From Enteractinococcus helveticum (lineage in GTDB: Bacteria; Actinomycetota; Actinomycetes; Actinomycetales; Micrococcaceae), in NCBI RefSeq assembly GCF_001657475.1, contig NZ_LXEY01000114.1, positions 1 to 43,872 of the forward strand: DNA of 43,872 nt, given 5' to 3'. The notes beneath the pieces are model-generated. The model was not told the DNA's origin and did not search any database. It worked only from the letters and a program-made list of their open reading frames with translations. Of the stretch, positions 34,411 through 43,349 are shown one piece after another (the first letter of the stretch is position 1; each line of letters starts with the position of its first letter). A program made the translations under genes and the position numbers.

Positions 34411-35007
34411 ATGTTTAAGGATAGCAACGCAACCCGTACAAAACTTTTTGGTGGCCTCGCGGGTGTAGCAGCACTGGTGCTGTTCTCAGCCTGCAGCGCT
34501 GATGATTCAGCAGAGCAGACTCCTGCTGATCAGGATACTCAGACCCACACAACCCAGGGGACACAAACTCCTGAGGAAACAACCGAGGATACTCAGACGG
34601 CTGACGCCACCGACGGTACCCAAGGCTCTGGCAACGATGCGGTGTTCGACGTGATTGACGCGGTCGAGGCTGAATACGACGGCGGTTTCATTGTTGATAT
34701 CGATCGTGATGACAATGGTTCGTCTTATGACGTCGATGTCGTTGTAGGCAACGAAGTTATCGAACTGGACGTCACCCCAGACGGCAACATCTCGGTTGAT
34801 GAACGTGAAAGCGAAGACGATAAAGTCGCCAAAGCTGAGCGCGCAACCGTGACTGTCACTGATGCCTTGAACGAGGCCTTCAACCAGCACGCTGATGCCA
34901 CGCTGGATCAGATCGATCTTGATGAAGACGATGGTTCCCTGCGCTGGGAAGTTGAGCTCGACGGGACTGACGGTTCCGATATTGAACTCGACATTCCTGC
35001 AACCTAA
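34411..35007 (+). CDS. Lipoprotein with a tandem PepSY-like domain
   Basis: 198 aa. A signal peptide and lipobox LFSAC (Cys28) are followed by a Thr/Gln/Glu-rich linker to about residue 75. Then a 122-residue acidic domain has two PepSY-like units: AEYDGGFIVDIDRDD with IELDVTPDG, and HADATLDQIDLDEDDG with RWEVELDG, ending ELDIPAT. PepSY domains are thought to inhibit or bind peptidases or to sense at the envelope. It is anchored outside the membrane. The same domain, clearly alignable, is the C-terminus of the S2-like protein at 24642-25817. It sits between dnaG and the sirtuin pair. Confidence 0.85.
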   Translation: MFKDSNATRTKLFGGLAGVAALVLFSACSADDSAEQTPADQDTQTHTTQGTQTPEETTEDTQTADATDGTQGSGNDAVFDVIDAVEAEYDGGFIVDIDRDDNGSSYDVDVVVGNEVIELDVTPDGNISVDERESEDDKVAKAERATVTVTDALNEAFNQHADATLDQIDLDEDDGSLRWEVELDGTDGSDIELDIPAT

Positions 35008-35047
35008 GCAACCTACAGTGAGCTACACATTGTAGATCCCCTGACAC

Positions 35048-35090
35048 ACGGCGTTTCTGACTGTACGAAAAATACGGTCGGAGACGCCGT
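35048..35090 (+). terminator. Rho-independent terminator after the PepSY-like lipoprotein
   Basis: An 18-bp stem ACGGCGTTTCTGACTGTA / TACGGTCGGAGACGCCGT with three G-T pairs, a 7-nt loop, and TTTTGTGTG after it. Outer GACACAC/GTGTGTC arms can extend it. The stem start resembles the hairpin after the small lipoprotein. Confidence 0.85.
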
Positions 35091-35159
35091 TTTGTGTGTC
35101 AACTACCATGCCTGTCACCGCTGCTGGTTGAACTGGCAGTGCTGTCCTACAGTGGACTC

Positions 35160-35960
35160 ATGAGTAATTTTCCAAATGTCGCCATCCGTGAAGCCCGGGC
35201 AATGATTCAAGATGCCCAGCGCATCGTCGTGCTAACTGGTGCCGGTATGTCTGCAGAATCCGGCGTTCCGACATTTCGTGACGCCCAAACCGGCTTGTGG
35301 GAAAAGTACTCACCCGAAGAACTAGCCACCCCCGAAGCCATGTATAACCGTCCCGATTTGGTCTGGTCATGGATGTTGCACCAAGCTCGTGTGATGCGCT
35401 CAGTTGAACCACATGACGGCCACAGAATGCTTGGCAGTTGGCAACGTGAACTCGTCGACGGCGGCGGAGCGTTGAACATTGTGACCCAAAATATCGACGA
35501 TTTACACGAGCGCGGGGGTTCGGATGTGCTGGCACATTTGCATGGCACAACATTTACTTTTCGATGTTTTGAATGTCAGGCTCCTTCTGACTACCGATTG
35601 GAGGATCCCACTGATGAACAGCTCCAAGCAACGCCTACACTAGACCAGTTGAAGCTGGAGGAGCCACCAGCTTGCGGGGTCTGCTCACATGGATTTATCC
35701 GTCCCAACATCGTTATGTTCGGCGAGCTGTTGCCCCAACATGCCATGGACGACGCCCTGGAGGCGGTCCGTGAGGCGGATGTAGCTATTGTGGTCGGGAC
35801 ATCCAATATTGTGCAGCCCGCCGCAACGCTACCGATAGCAGCCTCTGCAGCAGGGGCCCTGGTCATTGAGATCAATCCCCACATGACACCACTGTCCCAG
35901 GACGCCGATCTGTATATTCCTGGCACCGCAGGTACGATTCTCCCGGAGCTGTATCCGTGA
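35160..35960 (+). CDS. Sirtuin family NAD-dependent protein deacylase, first of a tandem pair
   Basis: 266 aa from the ATG at 35160; no Shine-Dalgarno, and a TACAGT box 6 nt upstream may produce a leaderless mRNA. NAD-binding motif GAGMSAESGVPTFRD (residues 27-41), TQNIDDLHERGG, the catalytic His in HLHGTTF, and a zinc module with CFEC and CGVC are present. At the two positions that bind acidic acyl groups in CobB/SIRT5 (Tyr-x-x-Arg) it has Met72 and Gln75, so desuccinylase activity is unlikely. It overlaps the next sirtuin gene by 4 bases. The exact acyl specificity is unknown. Confidence 0.92.
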   Translation: MSNFPNVAIREARAMIQDAQRIVVLTGAGMSAESGVPTFRDAQTGLWEKYSPEELATPEAMYNRPDLVWSWMLHQARVMRSVEPHDGHRMLGSWQRELVDGGGALNIVTQNIDDLHERGGSDVLAHLHGTTFTFRCFECQAPSDYRLEDPTDEQLQATPTLDQLKLEEPPACGVCSHGFIRPNIVMFGELLPQHAMDDALEAVREADVAIVVGTSNIVQPAATLPIAASAAGALVIEINPHMTPLSQDADLYIPGTAGTILPELYP

Positions 35961-36745
35961 CCAACGCAATCCAACAGGCTGCAGCTCTTGTAGCGACAGC
36001 CCGGTCTGTTGTCGTGCTAACTGGTGCTGGTATGTCTGCAGAATCCGGTGTTCCGACATTTCGTGACGCCCAGACCGGCCTGTGGGAGCGTTTCGTCCCT
36101 GAACAGCTAGCCACAGAAAGAGCCTTTCGTGCCAACCCCGCCCTGGTATGGACCTGGTATATGTGGCGATGGCATTTAGTCAACGGTGTCACGCCAAACG
36201 CCGGGCACAACGCTATTGCGCGCTGGCAACAACACCTCGGGGCAACCCACGGATCACTCACCGTGGCCACACAGAACGTCGATGACCTACACGAACGCGG
36301 TGGTGCCAGTAACGTTTTGCACCTACATGGTTCACTGGGTGCATTTCGGTGCATCGACTGCCATCGTGCCACTGCTTTCACCCCGGGCACTCTAGAATCC
36401 AAGTGCACGCAAGATTTTGATGACGAGAACCTGTTGACGCCGGTGGCTTGCCAACATTGTGCGACTGGAGTCCTACGCCCAGGAGTGGTGTGGTTTGGTG
36501 AAGCATTGCCAGAAGAGGCCTTCGAGAGGGCTATCGATCAATTACAAACCGCAGAACTGGTGGTGGTGATCGGCTCCTCCGGGCTCGTCCAGCCCGCAGC
36601 CTCCTTGCCGTTGATTGGCAGGGACGCTGGTGCCAAGCTCATCGAGATTAATCCCAGTACCACCGAATTATCCCAGAGCGCGGATGTCCATATCGCTTCG
36701 ACGGCAGCGGTGGCCCTACCATCGCTGGTTGCAAAGATGGTTTAG
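35957..36745 (+). CDS. Sirtuin family NAD-dependent protein deacylase, second of a tandem pair
   Basis: 262 aa from a GTG that overlaps the TGA of the first sirtuin (GTGA), so translation is coupled. It keeps GAGMSAESGVPTFRD (23-37), TQNVDDLHERGG, the catalytic His in HLHGSLG and the zinc pairs CIDC and CQHC. Unlike the first copy it keeps Tyr68 and Arg71 in WYMWR, the class III signature for succinyl/malonyl groups. The two copies share a near-identical first motif but differ in the centre, so they look like an old duplication with divided specificity. It ends 1 bp from the convergent dgt gene. Confidence 0.92.
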   Translation: MTNAIQQAAALVATARSVVVLTGAGMSAESGVPTFRDAQTGLWERFVPEQLATERAFRANPALVWTWYMWRWHLVNGVTPNAGHNAIARWQQHLGATHGSLTVATQNVDDLHERGGASNVLHLHGSLGAFRCIDCHRATAFTPGTLESKCTQDFDDENLLTPVACQHCATGVLRPGVVWFGEALPEEAFERAIDQLQTAELVVVIGSSGLVQPAASLPLIGRDAGAKLIEINPSTTELSQSADVHIASTAAVALPSLVAKMV

Positions 36746-36746
36746 G

Positions 36747-38144
36747 TCAGTTTCGTAGACCAGTGGGCAAGTACGTGGGATGTGCCGTGCCACGAACCAG
36801 GGTACCGTGCCACATCAGTGCTGAATTATCGGTCAGCGATGCGATCTGATCAATCACTACCCGCTTCTTGACGGCGTCATTCGCGGCATCCTGCCAGTCA
36901 TGAGCATACATCGGCTCCAAGTATTGGTCTTCAGTGGTCAATAAGAACTCGACCAGCTCAAATAATACCTCGCGCTGAGCCTCATAAATTGGTTGACGAT
37001 GCTCAGAGGACAGCACATAGTGAGCCGCAATGCCCTTCATCGTGGCAATTTCTACTGCGGTGTCCTCGGGTACGATCACATCTGCGCTGTGCCGGGTCAG
37101 GGGGTCATTGCCGTAGGCATCTCGGGTGGCTTCAAAGGCTGCGGTAGAGAACCGTCCGATGAGCTGAGAGGTCATATCTTTGAGCGCTGCGTGCGCGTGT
37201 CTGGCTCCATCAGCACTGGCGACCCAGGTCCGAGTGGCTTCTAACCTCTCTAAGGCTGCGTCGATTGCTTCGGCGTCGGTATCGGCTAGGTACCACTGTT
37301 GGGTTGTGGCGATCGCGCGGGCACGCTGTTCCGGGTTTGCCAGCCAGCCGAGCTGGAACATGCCTGACACTATGCCGTCTTCGACATCGTGGACGCAGTA
37401 CGAAACGTCATCGGCTAAGTCCATGACTTGGGCTTCCATGGATAACCGCTGGGTGGCGATACCTTTGCGGAACCAGGTGAAAACTTCGGCGTCGTCGTCA
37501 TAGACCCCGAATTTTCCGGTGGGTTTGCCGTTTGATTTTATCGGAGCATCGGTTTTGCGCCACGGGTATTTGGTGGCGGCATCCAGTGTCGCGCGGGTGA
37601 GGTTCAGTCCGGCTGGTGCGCCGGTGTCGGTAATTTTCTTTGGTTCTAGCCTGGTCAACAAACGCAGTGTCTGAGCGTTGCCTTCAAAACCGCCGATATC
37701 GGCCGCGGCCTCATTGAGTGCGGTTTCGCCGTTGTGTCCAAAGGGCGGGTGGCCAAGATCGTGTGACAGACATGCGGCGTCGACGAGGTCTGGGTCGCAG
37801 CCTAATGAACGTCCGAATTCGCGGCCGACTTGGGCAACTTCCAGGGAGTGAGTCAACCGGTTGCGGATGAAGTCGTCGTCACCAGGTGAGATAACTTGGG
37901 TTTTTGCGGCGAGTCGGCGCAGTGCTGCGGAGTGCAGAATGCGAGCGCGGTCGCGTTCAAAATCTGATCGGTAACTGGATTTCGGTGGCTCCGGGACCCA
38001 GCGGGCCATGTCCCAGACGTCATAGCCGGGAGTTTGAGTGGCTTCGCCTGCATAGGGTGGCCGGTATTGTGGCCAGAAGAGGCTGGGTTGCTGGGTGGTT
38101 TTCGGGGCTTTCGGTGTTTTCCCGTTGGATCCTTGACCGGTCAT
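36747..38144 (-). CDS. dgt: Deoxyguanosinetriphosphate triphosphohydrolase-like protein
   Basis: HD-domain enzyme expected to hydrolyse dNTPs to nucleoside and triphosphate. The ATG at 38144 (465 aa, MTGQGSNGK) is chosen because the longer frame to 38264 overlaps the end of dusB; GGA lies 5 nt upstream. Metal-binding residues are in NRLTHSLEVAQVGREFG and SHDLGHPPFGHNGE, and a later MDLADDVSYCVHDVEDG supplies another Asp. The N-terminal 60 residues are low complexity. It lies 10 bp after dusB, a conserved actinobacterial pair that usually continues to dnaG. Confidence 0.92.
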   Translation of the reverse strand: MTGQGSNGKTPKAPKTTQQPSLFWPQYRPPYAGEATQTPGYDVWDMARWVPEPPKSSYRSDFERDRARILHSAALRRLAAKTQVISPGDDDFIRNRLTHSLEVAQVGREFGRSLGCDPDLVDAACLSHDLGHPPFGHNGETALNEAAADIGGFEGNAQTLRLLTRLEPKKITDTGAPAGLNLTRATLDAATKYPWRKTDAPIKSNGKPTGKFGVYDDDAEVFTWFRKGIATQRLSMEAQVMDLADDVSYCVHDVEDGIVSGMFQLGWLANPEQRARAIATTQQWYLADTDAEAIDAALERLEATRTWVASADGARHAHAALKDMTSQLIGRFSTAAFEATRDAYGNDPLTRHSADVIVPEDTAVEIATMKGIAAHYVLSSEHRQPIYEAQREVLFELVEFLLTTEDQYLEPMYAHDWQDAANDAVKKRVVIDQIASLTDNSALMWHGTLVRGTAHPTYLPTGLRN

Positions 38145-38154
38145 ACCTATCCGA

Positions 38155-39417
38155 TTATCCCCCTGAGATATCCAGTTCGGCTTCGTGAATTTGTGCCCGA
38201 TGTTCATCGGTGATGTCCTGGGATTCCAGCCAGCCTTCGGGAAGGTGTGGTTTTTTGGGTGCACCGGCGCGGCCGCGTGGGCCTTCGGCGTCTGCTCCTG
38301 GATACGGCACGGTGCGGTCGAGGGTGTCGAGCAATTCGCGCAGCTGGGCTAGGGTTTCAACGGCGGTCAGTGCCCGGCGCATGTCACCGCCAACTGGGTA
38401 CCCCTTGAAGTACCAGGAGACGTGTTTGCGGATGTCGCGCAGGGCTTTGTCTTCATTCCCGCCGAACGTGTCGACGAGCAGTTCAGCGTGGCGGTACAAG
38501 ACATCGGCAACCATGCCCAGGTCGGGGTGGAAGCGTTGTGCGGAACCAGTAAAGGCGTTTTCGACGTCGCCAAAGAGCCACGGGCGGCCTTGGCAGCCTC
38601 GACCGATGACCACCCCGTCGGCGCCGGTATATTCGATCATGGCCATGGCGTCTTCGGCCGACCAGATATCGCCATTGCCCAGCACAGGGACCTCGGTGAT
38701 GGCCTCTTTCAGCCTGGCAATCGAGTCCCAGTTGGCCTGGCCCGAATAGTGCTGGCGCATCGTGCGGCCGTGCAGTGCGACGGCAGAGACGCCCACGTCG
38801 ACTGCGCGACGGGCGGCTTCTAGATAGGTCAGGTGGTCTTCATCAATGCCGCGACGCATTTTGATGGTGACCGGAATATTGGCGCGTTCAGCTTCTGTGA
38901 CGGCGCCTGCAACGATGGCGGTGAACAGGTCAATCTTCCAGGGCAGTGCCGATCCCCCACCGTTGCGGGTGACCTTGGGTACTGGACAACCGAAGTTCAG
39001 ATCAATGTGATCGGCGCGGTCTTCTTCCACGATCATGCGCACTGCCTTGCGCGTGTACACCGGATCGACGGAGTACAGCTGTACCGAGCGCGGGACTTCG
39101 TCCTCGTCGTGTTCGATGATCCGCATGGACTCGGGGTGGCGTTCAACTAAGGCCCGTGCCGTGACCATTTCTGAGACGTACAGCCCGCCGCCGTACTCGC
39201 GGCACAACCGGCGAAACGCCGTATTGGTAATGCCCGCCATTGGCGCCAGCACGACCGGCACGTCAATGGTCAGGTTGCCGATCTGCAGGGGCGCCATCTG
39301 CATTGATGAGGTCGATGCAGGCGGGTGTGCGGCACCCTGATCGCCGGTGCCTCGTTCGCGCGTGGAAAATGCCGGGCCTGGGCCCGTGGTCGCGGTCTTT
39401 TGTGAAACGGTAGTCAT
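38155..39417 (-). CDS. dusB: tRNA dihydrouridine synthase, DusB-type
   Basis: FMN enzyme reducing uridines in tRNA D loops. 420 aa, about 40 of them a Ser/Thr/Pro-rich N-terminal extension; ATGs near residues 39 and 41 could be the true start. The TIM barrel begins VPVVLAPMAGITNTAFRRL. The catalytic Cys lies in DLNFGCPVPKVTRNGGGSAL. FMN phosphate contacts follow in GNGDIW and GADGVVIGRGCQGRPWLF. It is followed by dgt and preceded by a CPBP protease gene on the same strand. Confidence 0.95.
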   Translation of the reverse strand: MTTVSQKTATTGPGPAFSTRERGTGDQGAAHPPASTSSMQMAPLQIGNLTIDVPVVLAPMAGITNTAFRRLCREYGGGLYVSEMVTARALVERHPESMRIIEHDEDEVPRSVQLYSVDPVYTRKAVRMIVEEDRADHIDLNFGCPVPKVTRNGGGSALPWKIDLFTAIVAGAVTEAERANIPVTIKMRRGIDEDHLTYLEAARRAVDVGVSAVALHGRTMRQHYSGQANWDSIARLKEAITEVPVLGNGDIWSAEDAMAMIEYTGADGVVIGRGCQGRPWLFGDVENAFTGSAQRFHPDLGMVADVLYRHAELLVDTFGGNEDKALRDIRKHVSWYFKGYPVGGDMRRALTAVETLAQLRELLDTLDRTVPYPGADAEGPRGRAGAPKKPHLPEGWLESQDITDEHRAQIHEAELDISGG

Positions 39418-39527
39418 AACACGTCAAGTATCCCAGATTCCAGTCATAAACACCCAGTCGAGACCTGTGCCTGTGGAGAAATCCCACCTCGAGGCACTCA
39501 AGGGCTCTGGCCGTATTCAAGTCACGG

Positions 39528-40334
39528 CTATTTAACGACGCCGGTGAGCATCAAGATGGGCAGTACCAGTGCCGGTGCCGAGAGCATGAAGTTGATGATC
39601 CAGTGGGCAATGATGATTGGAAACAGTCGGCCCTGCTTGGTCACGATGACTGCCGCTATGCCGCCCCATACGGTGAAGGCAATACAGTACACCACCATGC
39701 CCGGAATGGTTGCGGCAAAGAAAATATGTTGGGCTCCGAAGAGCAACGACGTCATGATGATCGCCCCGACACGTCCTAGGCCGGGCTGTAGACCGTTGAG
39801 TCCATACCCGCGGAAGACCAGTTCTTCGACCGGTGCGTTGAGCACGATAAACGGGATGACGGCGATCAGCCCGATGATCAGTAGCCAGACCGGACTGATC
39901 GATGTCTGTGCTGTTGGGGCGACAAAGATCGTGGCGAAGGCTTCCGGGGCTTGGGCACCGTACATGAGCAACACCGTTCCCGAGACGGCCAGCACAAACG
40001 GCACGTTGAGCACAATGAGCCACAACAGACCCCAGCCAATGTCTTTGACGATGCGACCGTGCTGGATGCCCATGGCCTCACGCAGGCTGCGCCCCTGTTC
40101 GCGATAGAACTTGGCCACAAGTAGTAGACAGACGATATTGACCGGTAAGAGGCCCAGGGTGGCCCATATGGTGTCGGGTGGAAACGCTGACACGCCTGCC
40201 GCAGAGCGTAATATGACCCACGTCAGTAGGCTGATGGCCAGGACCATACCGAGACGCAGTGCGAGCAAACTCCACGCGCGGGCGGCTATCGGGATGGGTT
40301 GGATGGTGCCCGGCGGAGCTGGTTGAGCGATCAT
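39528..40334 (-). CDS. CPBP family intramembrane metalloprotease
   Basis: 268 aa from the ATG at 40334, which has AGGGG 7 nt upstream; the ATG at 40361 is less well served. About eight membrane segments. The CPBP/Abi signature is present as PVEELVFRGYGLNGLQPGLG (EExxxR), then SLLFGAQHIFF (FxxxH) and the last AHWIINFML region, so the catalytic Glu and His residues look intact. Type II CAAX-like proteases of this kind often act in bacteriocin immunity or protein processing, but no partner is visible here. It is divergent from the luciferase-like gene. Confidence 0.88.
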   Translation of the reverse strand: MIAQPAPPGTIQPIPIAARAWSLLALRLGMVLAISLLTWVILRSAAGVSAFPPDTIWATLGLLPVNIVCLLLVAKFYREQGRSLREAMGIQHGRIVKDIGWGLLWLIVLNVPFVLAVSGTVLLMYGAQAPEAFATIFVAPTAQTSISPVWLLIIGLIAVIPFIVLNAPVEELVFRGYGLNGLQPGLGRVGAIIMTSLLFGAQHIFFAATIPGMVVYCIAFTVWGGIAAVIVTKQGRLFPIIIAHWIINFMLSAPALVLPILMLTGVVK

Positions 40335-40437
40335 GTCGAAACCCCTAGTGCGTGTTGACATAATCTAACATCGCAAGGCATCTCGAGACACTAGTCACAA
40401 CCGGAATATCATTCAGATTTGAAACGTTTTGTTGAGC

Positions 40438-41460
40438 ATGCAGAAAAAACTTGGATTCTTGAACTTTGGGCATTTCGGGTATGACCGCGCGACACGCACG
40501 GTTGATCCTAAAGCGGCTTTGGACGATCAGTTGGCCATGACCGTGGCTGCCGAAGAAGAGGGGCTCGATGGGGCCTGGATTCGGGTGCATCACTTTCAGT
40601 GGATGATGTCAGCACCGTTTCCAACGCTGGCGGCCATGGCAGCCAAGACCTCCACGATTGAACTGGGCACCGGCGTCATCGATCTGCGCTATGAGAACCC
40701 TTTGTACTTTGCTGAAGAATCCGCCACCACCGATCTCATCGCAGGTGGTCGCCTACAACTGGGTATCTCACGGGGCTCCCCAGAAGCAGCCTTGGATGGC
40801 CAAGCCCAATTTGGGTACACCCTGGAACCGGGCCAGACGTGGGGTGAATTGGCACAGCATCGCGGCCAACGCATCCGGGATGCCGTTGGCGGCAAGACCG
40901 TAGCCACGGGTGATCCGAATTCACCATGGTCCCCGGGTGGGGCAACAGCATTGGTGGTTCAGCCACAAGCCGCCGGGCTGATCAATCGCCTCTGGTGGGG
41001 ATCAGGCTCAACGTCGTCGGGCATAACTGCCGGCAAGCAAGGCTATAACTTATTGTCGTCGACCCTGCTGCTGCAAGACGATGGTCGCCCGTTCCACGTC
41101 CAGCAGGCGGATCAGATCAAACACTACCTGGACTCCTATCAGGGCTCTGGGTTTGAAACCGGCGGACAGACGGCGGTGACGCGTTCAATGTATGCGCTGC
41201 GCTCAGTCCAAGACGAGCGCATGTTCGGCCATGCCGGCAGCACGCAGGATCAAGCCGGACGCCTGGAAGGCGGACCGGCTCGCTCGGGCCCAACCTATGT
41301 GGGACACGTCGAGCAGTTGGCCGAAATGTTGTCCAATGATCAGGCGGTCATGGAAGCCGACTACGTACTGTTTGCCAACCCCGCGCAGCTGGGGCCCGAA
41401 CGCAACCGCGAGATTTTCGCCGGCTGGGTTGAAGTCTTCAAACTTCTAGGATGGAAATAA
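40438..41460 (+). CDS. LLM class flavin-dependent oxidoreductase
   Basis: About 340 aa from an ATG at 40438; no good Shine-Dalgarno is visible and TTG codons at 40429/40432 are possible. It is a bacterial luciferase-like TIM barrel: LGFLNFGHFG at the start, AEEEGLDGAWIRVHHF, then LGTGVIDLRYENPLYFAEE and GRLQLGISRGSPEAAL. The C-terminus returns to a barrel helix (VEQLAEMLSNDQAV). Cofactor (FMN or F420) and substrate are not determined. It is followed 78 bp later by an acyl-CoA synthetase on the same strand, perhaps in one catabolic unit. Confidence 0.88.
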   Translation: MQKKLGFLNFGHFGYDRATRTVDPKAALDDQLAMTVAAEEEGLDGAWIRVHHFQWMMSAPFPTLAAMAAKTSTIELGTGVIDLRYENPLYFAEESATTDLIAGGRLQLGISRGSPEAALDGQAQFGYTLEPGQTWGELAQHRGQRIRDAVGGKTVATGDPNSPWSPGGATALVVQPQAAGLINRLWWGSGSTSSGITAGKQGYNLLSSTLLLQDDGRPFHVQQADQIKHYLDSYQGSGFETGGQTAVTRSMYALRSVQDERMFGHAGSTQDQAGRLEGGPARSGPTYVGHVEQLAEMLSNDQAVMEADYVLFANPAQLGPERNREIFAGWVEVFKLLGWK

Positions 41461-41538
41461 GTCACCGACCAACCGGTGCGCTGACAGACGGCAACTAGAC
41501 TGAGCACATTATGCACGCCCGGGATAAAGGATCGATAC

Positions 41539-43296
41539 ATGAACGCAACCGAACAATATCGCACGGCCCGTGACCGGCTCATGGCGCTGGATCCAACCGA
41601 GGTCGCCGAGAAGTTCGTCTGGCCACAATTCGAGCACTTCAACTTCGGTCTGGACTGGTTTGATGCCCTAGGCAACGATCCGGTGCGCGCACATCAACCC
41701 GCTCTAATTGTCACCGGTGATGCCGGGACAACCCGTCTCAGCTTCGCCGAACTGTCTGCGCGTTCCACTCAGGTAGCCGGGTGGTTCCAGTCCTTGGGTG
41801 TCTCCCGCGGCGATAAGTTCATGATGATGCTCGATAACGAAGTCGAGCTGTGGGAAGCCATGCTGGCCGCCATCAAAATTGGCGCGGTGATTTTACCGAC
41901 GACGGTCATGCTCAACCCTGAAGCTTTGGCGTCACGAATCCAACGGGCCGGGGTCAATTGGGTGCTGACCAACCAGCAAAACATCGCCAAATTCTCCGAT
42001 CTGCAGGCCCACGGCATTAACATGTCGGACATCGGGTTGGTTGTCACCGGAGACAACCCGGTTGCTGGAACCCACGCGTTCACGGATGCCTACTCCTCCA
42101 CCACCCAATTTGTCGTCGATGGTCCCACCCCGGCCGATGCCGAGATGCTGGTGTATTTCACCTCGGGTACCACCAGTGAACCGAAAATGGTGTTACACAC
42201 CCAGCAGTCGTATTCGGTGGGTCATTTTTCTACCCTGTACTGGTTGGGTGTCCACGCCGACGACGTCCACCTCAATATCTCCTCGCCCGGGTGGGGCAAA
42301 CACGCCTGGTCGTCATTTTTTGGCCCCTGGATTGGCGAAGCCACGATATTATCGGTCAACTATGCCCGATTCGATGCGGCAACCATGCTGGATGTGATCG
42401 AAGAATTCGACGTGACCAGCCTGTGTGCTCCCCCAACCGTGTGGCGCATGCTCATCCACGCCGATATGGGTCGGATCAACACTCCGCCGCGCAATGCGGT
42501 CTCCGCCGGCGAGCCACTGAATCTGTCGACCCTGGAGAAAGTCCGCGACGCCTGGGGTGTCACGATTCGTGATGGCTACGGTCAGACCGAAACCACCCTA
42601 CAAATCGCCACCACGCCCGGGCTGAAAGTGCCCGCCGGAGCACTGGGGAAACCGCTGCCCGGCTTCAACGTCGAATTGGTCGATGAAGTCACCAGCCAAC
42701 TCATTGCTGGACCCGGCACCGGTCAGGTCGCACTGCGCCTTGACCCCGGTCCCGTCGGTCTGACGCCCGGATATTATCGGGACGCGCAGCGCAATCTGCA
42801 AGTCTTTGGGAGCACCCTGTATCTCACCGGGGATCTGATGTCGCGTGACGACGACGGCGTCTACACCTACGTTGGTCGAGCAGATGACCTGTTCAAAGCT
42901 TCCGACTATAAGCTGTCACCATTCGAGTTAGAAAACGGGCTGATGAGCGACCCCGTAATTTCTGAAGTCGCGGTGGTGCCCAGTCCCGATCCGGTGCGAA
43001 CCGCCGTGCCAAAAGCCTATGTTGTACTGGCACCTGGCCACACGCCAACACCGGAAACCGCACAAGCGATTTTTGCGCACGCCCGGACCGTGCTGCCGCC
43101 CTACGGGCGAATTCGCCGATTAGAGTTCGTCACCGAACTCCCCAAAACCGTCTCCGGCAAAATCCGCCGCGTGGTGCTTCGTGAAGATGAAATCCACACC
43201 CACGGAGACCAGGGACAACACACCACCCAGGTCATGGCAGCGCGCACGACCACCCAGGGTTACGGGCACGAATACACCGACGCCCAGTTCCGCTAA
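41539..43296 (+). CDS. AMP-dependent acyl-CoA synthetase, medium-chain (ACSM) type
   Basis: Activates a carboxylic acid as acyl-AMP and then acyl-CoA. 585 aa from an ATG with AAAGGA 7 nt upstream. The phosphate loop is YFTSGTTSEPKMVLH. NISSPGWGKHAWSSFFGPW is characteristic of the medium-chain/ACSM branch. The adenine motif is GYGQTETT, the hinge region YLTGDLMSRDDDGVYTYVGR, and the catalytic Lys is in PKTVSGKIRRV near the C-terminus. The substrate cannot be fixed from sequence. An adjacent flavin oxidoreductase may act in the same pathway. Confidence 0.92.
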   Translation: MNATEQYRTARDRLMALDPTEVAEKFVWPQFEHFNFGLDWFDALGNDPVRAHQPALIVTGDAGTTRLSFAELSARSTQVAGWFQSLGVSRGDKFMMMLDNEVELWEAMLAAIKIGAVILPTTVMLNPEALASRIQRAGVNWVLTNQQNIAKFSDLQAHGINMSDIGLVVTGDNPVAGTHAFTDAYSSTTQFVVDGPTPADAEMLVYFTSGTTSEPKMVLHTQQSYSVGHFSTLYWLGVHADDVHLNISSPGWGKHAWSSFFGPWIGEATILSVNYARFDAATMLDVIEEFDVTSLCAPPTVWRMLIHADMGRINTPPRNAVSAGEPLNLSTLEKVRDAWGVTIRDGYGQTETTLQIATTPGLKVPAGALGKPLPGFNVELVDEVTSQLIAGPGTGQVALRLDPGPVGLTPGYYRDAQRNLQVFGSTLYLTGDLMSRDDDGVYTYVGRADDLFKASDYKLSPFELENGLMSDPVISEVAVVPSPDPVRTAVPKAYVVLAPGHTPTPETAQAIFAHARTVLPPYGRIRRLEFVTELPKTVSGKIRRVVLREDEIHTHGDQGQHTTQVMAARTTTQGYGHEYTDAQFR

Positions 43297-43349
43297 CCAC
43301 CCCGAGTGGATTACAGATCGTCCCGGGGTCCGTATGGTTTGATGGGATC

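Noticed and set aside
39528..40334. Bacteriocin immunity or abortive-infection system from the CPBP protease
   Set aside because: No bacteriocin precursor, transporter or toxin gene is adjacent; the gene stands alone between dusB and a divergent oxidoreductase.
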